From: Faecalibacterium sp. CAG:74
GTDB taxonomy: Bacteria; Bacillota; Clostridia; Christensenellales; Aristaeellaceae
Direction of reading: 5' to 3'
Length of the DNA stretch: 25,258 bases
NCBI GenBank assembly: GCA_000437595.1
Contig: FR899878.1
Location: forward strand, 1 to 25,258
Part shown: positions 15,792-22,825 of the stretch, piece after piece
Layout: every line of letters starts with the position of its first letter
Position numbering within the stretch: the stretch's first letter is position 1
Made by a program: the position numbers and the translations under genes
Notes under the pieces: model-generated
The model's input: the letters and a program-made list of their open reading frames with translations, nothing else
The model's database searches: none
What the model was told of the DNA's origin: nothing

Positions 15792-17588
15792 ATGAAGAAG
15801 CTGACTGCTCTCCTGCTCGCCATCGCAATGATGGTGACCTGCACCCTGTGCGCTGTCGCCGAAGACGGCAAGACGTACATGGCTGTCTGCATCGCGTCCG
15901 AGCCTGATACGCTTGACCCGGCGCTGAACTCCGCTGTGGACGGCGCGACGATGGTCGCTCACCTGTTCGCAGGCCTGTCCACTTGGGCGCAGACCGACGA
16001 CGGCAAGCTGGAAATCCTGCCGGACTGCGCGGTGGAACTGCCGGATCCGGTGGTCAATGACGACGGCACGGTGACGTACACCTACACGCTCGTTGACGGC
16101 CTGAAGTGGTCTGACGGCAAGGATCTGACCGCGAAGGACTTCGAGTTCGCGTGGAAGCGCGCTGCTTCCTCCGAGCTGGGCGCGGACTATGGCTACATGT
16201 TTGAAGTCATCAAGGGCTACACTGCGGACGGCTCCGACCCCAAGGCGGAAAACCTCGCTGTGACCGCTGTGGACAACAAGACCCTGACCGTTACCCTGAA
16301 CAACCCCGTTGCCTACTGGAACGAGCTGCTCGCCTTCCCGGCGTACATGCCCGTCCGTGAGGACGTCGTCGCCAACGAAGCGTGGGCGACCGATCCTTCC
16401 ACCTACATCGGCAATGGCCCGTACACCATGACCGCGTGGGAACACAACAGCAAGATCACCCTGACCAAGAACCCCTACTATCATGCGGTGGACAAGGTCA
16501 CGATGGACGAGCTGGACTTCTACCTCTCCGACGACGCGAACAACATGCTGGCGAACTTCCAGAAGGGCGACTGGCAGCTGATCGACGACGTTCCCACCTC
16601 TGAAATCGCTTCCCTGAAGGAACAGTATCCGACGGAATTCGTTATTGCCGGCCAGATTGGTACCTACTATGTCTGCTGGAACATCAACGAAGAAATCCTG
16701 CCCGCTGACGTGCTCGCGAACATGACCCCCGAAGAAGCGGAAGCGGCGCGCGCAGAAGTCCGTCGGGCGATTGGCCTGCTGTTCGACCGCAACTACATCG
16801 TTGAAGAAATCGGTCAGGCGGGTCAGGTGCCTGCGTCCAGCTTCGTTCCGATGGGCATGACCGATGCGGACGGCTCTGAGTTCTACAAGAACGCGGGCCA
16901 TGTGGAAGGTATCACCGGCTACTACGACGTGACCGACGACGAAGACGTCTACATGGCGAACTTCGACAAGGCGGTTGAGACCCTGAAGAAGTACTACACC
17001 TACGACGAGGCGAACGCCGTCTTCACCAACTTCCCGTCCCTGACCTACCTCTACAACACCTCCGAAGCCCACAAGGCGATTGGCGAATACCTCCAGAGCG
17101 CGGTTTCTGCGGTCGGCATCACCATGAACCTGACCAACCAGGAATGGAACACCTTCCTGAACACCCGTAAGTCCGGCGACTACTCCATTGCCCGCAATGG
17201 CTGGATTGCCGACTACAACGACCCGATCTGCTTCCTCGACATGTGGGTGACCGGCTCCGGCAACAACGACGTGCAGTTCGGCAAGGGCGCGAATGCGGAT
17301 CTGAAGATCTACAACCTCGACCTGACCCCCTACGGCTACGACGTGAAGGTGGAGAACGGCACTTGGGCGGAAACCTATGACGTGCTGATTTCTGCTATCA
17401 AGAGCTGCACCGACAGCGCGAACCGTTATGCCATGATGCACATCGCGGAAGATATGCTGATGGATACCGGCTGCATCGTGCCGCTGTACTACTACACCGA
17501 CATCTACATGATCGACGACTCCGTGCAGGGCTTCTTCTCCAACCCGCTGGGCTACAAGTACTTCATGCACTGCACCATCGCCAAGTAA
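15792..17588 (+). CDS. oppA: Oligopeptide-binding protein OppA
   Basis: The 598-residue extracellular receptor captures peptides and delivers them to OppBCDF. It belongs to the SBP_bac_5 family. EPDTLDPALNS near the mature N-terminus, the LKWSDGKDLTAKDFEFAWKR signature (about 103-122) and GNGPYTMTAWEHNSKITLTK (about 205-224) are family hallmarks. GWIADYNDP near 475 is typical of OppA. AAGGGAGG (15777-15784) lies seven bases before the ATG. The signal peptide (about 1-23, ending AVA) shows no proper lipobox. The sequence VTCTLCAVA has cysteines, but not in an L-A/S-G/A-C context, which is odd for a monoderm binding protein. Separation from oppF by 233 bp and a repeat suggests separate or boosted expression. 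Confidence 0.94.
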   Translation: MKKLTALLLAIAMMVTCTLCAVAEDGKTYMAVCIASEPDTLDPALNSAVDGATMVAHLFAGLSTWAQTDDGKLEILPDCAVELPDPVVNDDGTVTYTYTLVDGLKWSDGKDLTAKDFEFAWKRAASSELGADYGYMFEVIKGYTADGSDPKAENLAVTAVDNKTLTVTLNNPVAYWNELLAFPAYMPVREDVVANEAWATDPSTYIGNGPYTMTAWEHNSKITLTKNPYYHAVDKVTMDELDFYLSDDANNMLANFQKGDWQLIDDVPTSEIASLKEQYPTEFVIAGQIGTYYVCWNINEEILPADVLANMTPEEAEAARAEVRRAIGLLFDRNYIVEEIGQAGQVPASSFVPMGMTDADGSEFYKNAGHVEGITGYYDVTDDEDVYMANFDKAVETLKKYYTYDEANAVFTNFPSLTYLYNTSEAHKAIGEYLQSAVSAVGITMNLTNQEWNTFLNTRKSGDYSIARNGWIADYNDPICFLDMWVTGSGNNDVQFGKGANADLKIYNLDLTPYGYDVKVENGTWAETYDVLISAIKSCTDSANRYAMMHIAEDMLMDTGCIVPLYYYTDIYMIDDSVQGFFSNPLGYKYFMHCTIAK

Positions 17589-17615
17589 TTCCATCTCGGT
17601 TTGGACAAATCCACG

Positions 17616-17649
17616 GGCGAATCGGCTTCAAAACCGGTTCGCCTTTTTT
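17616..17649 (+). terminator. Intrinsic terminator after oppA
   Basis: GGCGAATCGG (17616-17625) pairs with CCGGTTCGCC (17634-17643), with one G-U pair, and is followed by six T residues. It ends the opp operon. Confidence 0.93.
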
Positions 17650-17655
17650 CGTATG

Positions 17656-17758
17656 TTGGAAAGATGCACTTTGCCATCCTTGGCAATTGATATTTCCTGC
17701 CTTGGAAAGGTGCATCCGGCGGGAAACATGCGCGAATTGACGTGAAACATGCGTGAAT
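17656..17758 (+). promoter_or_regulatory. Cluster of direct and inverted repeats
   Basis: Three short repeats lie between the opp terminator and the next promoter. TTGGAAAGATGCA (17656-17668) recurs with one change at 17702-17714. TTGCCA and TGGCAA form an inverted repeat (17671-17686, 4-base gap). GAAACATGCGCGAAT (17723-17737) recurs with one change at 17744-17758, exactly 21 bp on. They sit about 80-185 bp upstream of the -10 at 17841, where activator or repressor sites are common. No known regulator consensus was recognised. Bases 17759-17837 hold nothing further that I can assign. Confidence 0.5.
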
Positions 17759-17837
17759 GCAGGAATTTTCAGCAGGAAAAGGGCAGGGAAACGTCCAATT
17801 AATCCATTGAATGGCGGTGGCGAACAGCGCTTGCCGA

Positions 17838-17846
17838 TGGTATACT
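17838..17846 (+). promoter_or_regulatory. Extended -10 promoter
   Basis: TGG directly followed by TATACT gives a good extended -10. The expected -35 position (17818-17823, TGGCGA) is poor, which fits a promoter that needs an activator. It lies 65 bp upstream of the flagellin-like gene. Confidence 0.6.
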
Positions 17847-17911
17847 GAAACCAGAAGGGGCGTTTTCAATGGGAAAAAGCCCGCGGAAGCTATCATCAAG
17901 GAGGAAGCAGC

Positions 17912-20900
17912 ATGAAGCGAATCGCACGATGGAGCACCATTTTCCTGCTCTTATGCAGCATCATTTGGGCGGGTACAGCATCGGCGGCCATGATTGTGAA
18001 CAACAACATGAGCGCGCTGAACACGCTGAACACCATCAACAACAACCAGACACCACAGGGCAAGGACTCGGCGCTGGAGCGGCTGGCGAAAGAAATCGGC
18101 GCTGGCATATGGGACAATACGGACTTGGATGACCCGGCGTTTCAGGAGAACATCAAGCAGTTTGGCATCACCGTGTTGAATAAGGACACGCAGCCGCCGG
18201 AGTCCTTCATCGGCGACGCGATTTTTGACCATCTGGGCGACACGGAGTTCAATGCGCCGGAAATGAACGGCAATCTGCTGGTTCTCGGCGGACTGAACGC
18301 CAATCTGCCGTCCGGCAAAATCGACCGCCTGTATGTGCTGTCGGACGAGGACGTGCGGTTGAACATCGGCGCGGCGGCAGATGTTCAGGAGCTGATTCTG
18401 GGCGCATCGGGGAATGTGTCGCTGAACGGCGAGGGCAATGTCCGCTCCACCATCGTGGTGGACAAGCCGATGAATCTCGATATCGGGATTGCGACGAACC
18501 TCGTGAACCTGACGGATGACCCGCTGCCGACGGGCGATATTGTGCTGAATCCGGGCAAGAACGCGCTTGTGCCGGGGCAGCAGCTGCATATGGGCAGCGA
18601 GCTGAAGGTGGAGAAGAAAATCAGCCTGACCGTGCGCTTCTGCCTTGTTGACCAGAGCGCCAAGGACATGCAGCTGGAAACGGCGGATTGGGACGGCGCG
18701 CTGCTGACCGAAACGACGGTGCAGTACACGGGCGACAGCTGCCCGATGGGCGCGGTCAACATGATGGACAGCATCGAGGCGGCGTTTGCGGAGAAGTATC
18801 CGGATTTGCAGGAGCAGTATGTGCTGCTGCCGGAAATGCGCAGCGCAGACCCGTGGAGCAAGGTCTACCGCCTGAATGGCGGCGAATCCTGCTTTGCCGT
18901 GGCGGAAAATTATGTCTATCTCTCCCGCGAGGGCGATGTTGCGTTCCCGCTGACGGATGACAGCACGCTGGTAGCGGAATTCCCGGTGTACGTCTACCGC
19001 TATGGCGAGCAGGACGGGCGCATCACCTACCGCGTTCGCATCAGCGGCGCACGCCCGGATTACTTCACGCCGAGCCTGACCCTGCGCAGCGGCGCCGTGG
19101 CGAGCTTCACTTTCGATAAGGAGCGCGGCGAGTGGGTGACGCAGTTCAAGCGCAGCGACTTCGGCGCGGACGAGCGTGCCCTCATTCACCTGACGGGACT
19201 GCGCGGCGAGGAGACGGACACATTCCTGCCCGTAACAGGCCGCGAAGAAAGGCGCATCGTTACGCTGACGTGGACGGCGGACGCGCAGCGCGTGACCATC
19301 GACGCGCAGAACGTCCTCTGGGGCAGCGACATGCCGGCGGAGGGCAACGACCTGCTGTGCCGCGCGGGTGAGCAGGTGACGGTGCAAATCGCGCCCGCAG
19401 CGGGCTATCGCGGCATCCACGTTTTCCTGAGCGACCCCGCTATTTCCCTGAGTATCAGCGAGGGGAACGACGCGGTTTCCTTCCTCATGCCCTACGCGCC
19501 GCTGACCTTGACGCTGACGGCGGACAAGCTTTATACCGTCACGATGGACACGGCAGGTGGCGATCCGATCCGTCCCATCCAGTACACGGTGGAATCGGAA
19601 GCGTTCCAGCTGCCGACCCCGGTTCGCACGGGCTACATCTTCCTCGGCTGGACGGGCGAGGGCATCACCGAACCGCAGGAAACCATTGAAATCCCGCAGG
19701 GAAGCACGGGCGACCGCACCTACACCGCGAATTGGCAGGTGATTGAATACACCATTACGCTGCTGCACATGGACGGCGCGGGCACGTCGGAAGCGCTTGT
19801 CTACACGGTGGAGCAAGCTGTAACGCTGCCGACCCCGACCCGCGAGGGCTATGCCTTCCTTGGCTGGACAGTCAACAGCGACATGGCGCCGCAGCTAACG
19901 GTTGTTCTGCCGCAAGGTTCGATAGGCAACAAGACCTATACCGCGAACTGGGAACTGACAGGATACACCGTCACCATGAATTTGAACGGCGGAAGCGGCG
20001 AAACAACACTGCTTTACACCGTGGAAGATGAAGAGTTTGCCCTGCCGACCCCGACCCGCAACGGCTACGAGTTTGTCGGCTGGACGGGCGAGGGCATCAT
20101 AATGCCGCAGTTGAATGTGACCATCCCGACGGGTTCGACGGGAGACAAGGCGTATACCGCAAACTGGCAGGTGATTGAATACACCATCACACTGGACACG
20201 AACGGCGGTCCAAACGTGTCTCCGATAAAATACACCGTGGAGGATTCCTTCACCCTGCCTTACCCTCTCCGTCCGGGCTACGAATTTGCCGGCTGGACCC
20301 TCGATGGCAGCGGTATGCTCCCTGCCACGGACCTCCATTACAAGGCGGAGTGGCGTTTGGCGGAGTACACCATCAACATGGATTTGAACGGCGGCAGCGG
20401 TAAAGAAAAGGTGGTTTACACCATAACGGATGAGGATTTCGAGCTGCCGACCCCGACCCGCAACGGCTACGAGTTTGTCGGCTGGACGGGCGAGCGCATC
20501 ACGACGCCGCAGACAAGCGTCAAAATTCCGAAGGGTTCGACAGGCAACAAGGCGTATACCGCAAACTGGCAGGTGATCAAATACACCATCATTACGCTGC
20601 TGGAAGGGGGCAATGCGGGCTCATCGGGAGCGTATGTCTACACGGTGGAGGAAACCTTCACGCTGCCGACCCCGACCCGCACGGGCTACACGTTCTGGGG
20701 CTGGACGGGCGAGGGCATCACGAAGCCGCAGCCGAGCGTGACCATCCCGAGGGGTTCGACGGGCGACAAGACGTATATCGAGAACTGGGTAGAGACAGGA
20801 TACACCATCACCCTGGATTTGAACGGCGGCAGCGGTAAAGAAAAGGTGATTTACACCATGACGGATGAGGATTTCGAGCTGCCAACCCCGACCCGCAACG

Positions 20901-21466
20901 GCTACGAGTTTGTCGGCTGGACGGGCGAGCGCATCACGACGCCGCAGACAAGCGTCAAAATTCCGAAGGGTTCGACGGGAAACAAGGCGTATACCGCAAA
21001 CTGGAAGGTGATCAGATACACCATCACACTGGTCACGAACGGCGGCGCAGTCATAGCTTCGATACGCTACACCGTGGAGGATTCCGTCACCCTGCCCATC
21101 CCTCCCGAGCGTCCGGGCTACGAATTTGCCGGCTGGGTCCTCGATGGCAGCGGTCAGTTCCCTTCAACGCCGATGATTATCCCCGAAGGCTCAACCGGCG
21201 ACCGCATTTACGAGGCGGAGTGGCGTGTGGCGACGTACACCATTACCTACGTGAGCCACGGCAAAGCATATAATTGGGTTCAATACACCATCAAGAACCA
21301 AGTTTATTTCGGGGCACCGGAAGAAGACCCGTCCTACTACCTCCCGGGCTATACCTTTGTAGGCTGGAAAATCGACGGCGTAGAAGGAACGCCGCGCTCC
21401 TACATGCTGCCCAAGGGCTCGTATGGCAATCGAACGGCGACCATGCTTTGGGAGCCAATTCCGTAA
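17912..21466 (+). CDS. Secreted flagellin-D0-like / InlB-repeat protein
   Basis: The protein has 1184 residues. A signal peptide (1-25, ending TASA) precedes MIVNNNMSALNTLNTINNNQ (27-46), which matches the N-terminus of flagellins such as MIINHNMSALNTLN. The likeness continues with DSALERLAKEI (52-62), where flagellins have SxxERLSSGL. Residues 80-540 are beta-rich and unassigned. From 541 to the end run nine InlB B-repeat/Flg_new-type units of about 62-77 residues. Most carry LPTPTRxGYEFxGWTGEGI and end in YTANW. No LPxTG, membrane tail or S-layer domain is seen. AAGGAGG (17899-17905) precedes the ATG. The regulator gene follows after 33 bp. It is a probable surface or matrix protein, and the flagellin-like part is unexplained. 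Confidence 0.88.
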   Translation: MKRIARWSTIFLLLCSIIWAGTASAAMIVNNNMSALNTLNTINNNQTPQGKDSALERLAKEIGAGIWDNTDLDDPAFQENIKQFGITVLNKDTQPPESFIGDAIFDHLGDTEFNAPEMNGNLLVLGGLNANLPSGKIDRLYVLSDEDVRLNIGAAADVQELILGASGNVSLNGEGNVRSTIVVDKPMNLDIGIATNLVNLTDDPLPTGDIVLNPGKNALVPGQQLHMGSELKVEKKISLTVRFCLVDQSAKDMQLETADWDGALLTETTVQYTGDSCPMGAVNMMDSIEAAFAEKYPDLQEQYVLLPEMRSADPWSKVYRLNGGESCFAVAENYVYLSREGDVAFPLTDDSTLVAEFPVYVYRYGEQDGRITYRVRISGARPDYFTPSLTLRSGAVASFTFDKERGEWVTQFKRSDFGADERALIHLTGLRGEETDTFLPVTGREERRIVTLTWTADAQRVTIDAQNVLWGSDMPAEGNDLLCRAGEQVTVQIAPAAGYRGIHVFLSDPAISLSISEGNDAVSFLMPYAPLTLTLTADKLYTVTMDTAGGDPIRPIQYTVESEAFQLPTPVRTGYIFLGWTGEGITEPQETIEIPQGSTGDRTYTANWQVIEYTITLLHMDGAGTSEALVYTVEQAVTLPTPTREGYAFLGWTVNSDMAPQLTVVLPQGSIGNKTYTANWELTGYTVTMNLNGGSGETTLLYTVEDEEFALPTPTRNGYEFVGWTGEGIIMPQLNVTIPTGSTGDKAYTANWQVIEYTITLDTNGGPNVSPIKYTVEDSFTLPYPLRPGYEFAGWTLDGSGMLPATDLHYKAEWRLAEYTINMDLNGGSGKEKVVYTITDEDFELPTPTRNGYEFVGWTGERITTPQTSVKIPKGSTGNKAYTANWQVIKYTIITLLEGGNAGSSGAYVYTVEETFTLPTPTRTGYTFWGWTGEGITKPQPSVTIPRGSTGDKTYIENWVETGYTITLDLNGGSGKEKVIYTMTDEDFELPTPTRNGYEFVGWTGERITTPQTSVKIPKGSTGNKAYTANWKVIRYTITLVTNGGAVIASIRYTVEDSVTLPIPPERPGYEFAGWVLDGSGQFPSTPMIIPEGSTGDRIYEAEWRVATYTITYVSHGKAYNWVQYTIKNQVYFGAPEEDPSYYLPGYTFVGWKIDGVEGTPRSYMLPKGSYGNRTATMLWEPIP
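19532..21463 (+). repeat. Nine InlB B-type repeats
   Basis: The units begin near residues 541, 613, 685, 757, 819, 891, 964, 1036 and 1109. Units 5 and 7 are nearly identical in DNA: 20381-20580 against 20816-21015 differ at only about seven positions. Units 4 and 8 also resemble each other (LRPGYEFAGWTLDGSG / ERPGYEFAGWVLDGSG). This points to recent duplication of a two-unit block of 435 bp. The InlB B repeat is a small beta-grasp-like fold used as a surface spacer or binding unit. Confidence 0.88.
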
Positions 21467-21499
21467 GCGTAAACAAGAAGAACAAGGAGGGGATGCGCA

Positions 21500-22678
21500 T
21501 TGGACTACCTCAGCGTAAAGGAAATAGCGGAGCTGTGGGGCGTTTCCATCCGCATGGTGAATTACTACCTGAATACCGGGCGGATTCAGGGGGCAATCCG
21601 GAAATCGGGCGGGTGGCTGATTCCGGCGAATACGCCGCATCCGGCGGATTTGCGCAAGAGCGGGCAGCGCGGGCAGGAAAAAATCCCCCCGCGGATGGCA
21701 AAGTGCTATATGCCGCTGATTTCCCGTCCGTGCGACAACGGCTTCCAAAATCTCCTGCTGACCATGAACGACGAGGAGGAACGCGACATCACCCGCGCCA
21801 TGCACCACTATTTCCGCGATGAGCACGAGGAAGCCCGCGAAATCAGCGAGAAATACCTGACGAGCAAGTGCCCCGAAATCCGCCTGTCCGCGCTGATTAC
21901 CAACACGATGGCGATGCTGCAGACGGGGGATGCCGCCAAGTGCCGCCGGAATCTCGAAATGATTCAGCGGGACGGGCAGCGCGCAAACGATGATTCGTGG
22001 CGGCTGTACAGCAGCATTACCGACGCGCTCATCAGCGTGTTCTTCCACTCCGAGAAGCTCGACTTGACCCCTATCCGCCCCGCTATCGGTATTCTTCCGC
22101 CCGGAATGCAGTATTTTGCCATGTACGCCATCGCCCACGCGCTCTACATCCGCCGCGAATACGAACACGCGATGGGCATTGCCGAATCCGCCCTGCTGAT
22201 GGCGGGCACGCGCTACCCCATTGACAGCATCTACCTCAACATCGTCCTGTGCATGATTTGCATGAGCCTGAAGCAGGATGAACGCGCGGAGCAGAAGTTC
22301 GATGCCGCGTGGAGCATCGCCAGCCGCGAGGGGTACATCCACCCGTTTGTGGAGCATCACGGCATTTTGCAGGGGCAGGTGGAGCGCGCGCTGCGCAAGC
22401 AGGAGCCGGAAACGTACAACAAGATTGTGCAGTCGGTATATCGCTTCAGCCGCGGGTGGATGAAGATTCACAACCCCGTGTCGACGCTGCAAGTGACCGA
22501 CGCGCTCACACCCTACGAGTTTTCGATTGCCATGCTTGCCGCGAAAGGCCGCAGCAACAAGGAAATCGCCGCGCTGATGGGCATTTCCGTCAACACGGTG
22601 AAGTCGTACATGGAGAGCATCTTTGAGAAGCTGCAAATCTCCAGCCGGAACGAAATCGACGCGTATGTGAATCGGTAA
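21500..22678 (+). CDS. Dual-HTH transcriptional regulator, LuxR-type C-terminus
   Basis: The 392-residue protein has a DNA-binding domain at each end. Residues 2-45 (YLSVKEIAELWGVSIRMVNY, then GRIQGAIRKSGGWLIP) match the MerR/excisionase-like HTH_17 pattern. Residues 336-392 (LTPYEFSIAMLAAKGRSNKEIAALMGISVNTVKSYMES) are a LuxR/GerE helix-turn-helix. The middle, about 95-325, is helical with TPR-like spacing as in MalT-type regulators. No receiver or kinase domain is seen. The TTG start is supported by AAGGAGGGG (21484-21492) seven bases before it. The nearby ATG at 21493 is in another frame and gives no sensible protein. Its place 33 bp behind the surface-protein gene, with no promoter between, suggests that it controls that gene. 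Confidence 0.88.
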   Translation: MDYLSVKEIAELWGVSIRMVNYYLNTGRIQGAIRKSGGWLIPANTPHPADLRKSGQRGQEKIPPRMAKCYMPLISRPCDNGFQNLLLTMNDEEERDITRAMHHYFRDEHEEAREISEKYLTSKCPEIRLSALITNTMAMLQTGDAAKCRRNLEMIQRDGQRANDDSWRLYSSITDALISVFFHSEKLDLTPIRPAIGILPPGMQYFAMYAIAHALYIRREYEHAMGIAESALLMAGTRYPIDSIYLNIVLCMICMSLKQDERAEQKFDAAWSIASREGYIHPFVEHHGILQGQVERALRKQEPETYNKIVQSVYRFSRGWMKIHNPVSTLQVTDALTPYEFSIAMLAAKGRSNKEIAALMGISVNTVKSYMESIFEKLQISSRNEIDAYVNR

Positions 22679-22702
22679 TATCAACAAAAGCACGCACTCC
22701 GA

Positions 22703-22780
22703 ATGTTGACATGCAAGTATTGCGGCTTAGACAACCCGAAGGGAGCGCGCTACTGCCAACACTGCGGTGGATACAGGTGA
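22703..22780 (+). CDS. Possible 25-residue zinc-ribbon miniprotein
   Basis: An ATG-to-TGA frame encodes MLTCKYCGLDNPKGARYCQHC plus GGYR. The Cys-x2-Cys and Cys-x2-Cys pairs, 11 residues apart, with the Gly after the first pair, exactly fit the bacterial zinc-ribbon fold found at the N-terminus of many larger proteins. Here the frame stops right after the ribbon and a strong hairpin follows. There is no clear Shine-Dalgarno site, although translation could be helped by the regulator gene ending 24 bp upstream. It may be a true miniprotein or the remnant of a longer gene. The cysteine pattern is unlikely by chance, but expression is unproven. Confidence 0.5.
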   Translation: MLTCKYCGLDNPKGARYCQHCGGYR

Positions 22781-22788
22781 ATAAAAAT

Positions 22789-22822
22789 CAGCCGCGACGA
22801 GCATATTCACTCGTCGCGGCTG
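22789..22822. terminator. Bidirectional hairpin terminator
   Basis: CAGCCGCGACGAG (22789-22801) pairs perfectly with CTCGTCGCGGCTG (22810-22822) over an 8-base loop. On the minus strand it is followed by ATTTTTATT, a fair T-tract, and lies three bases after the diguanylate cyclase stop. On the plus strand TGTTTATC follows, which is weaker. It separates convergent genes. Confidence 0.85.
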
Positions 22823-22825
22823 TGT

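Noticed and set aside
15765..17594. A 609-codon minus-strand frame opposite oppA
   Set aside because: It is the antisense shadow of a well-recognised OppA. The same applies to the long minus frames opposite the paralogue pair (2295-3656, 3666-5216), opposite oppC/oppD (13101-14798), opposite the flagellin-like gene (17951-19816) and opposite the regulator (21191-22693).
21493..21822. ATG at 21493 as the regulator start
   Set aside because: It is in a different frame and yields an Arg/Gly/Pro-rich shadow peptide. The TTG at 21500 opens the frame with both HTH domains at a proper distance from the ribosome site.
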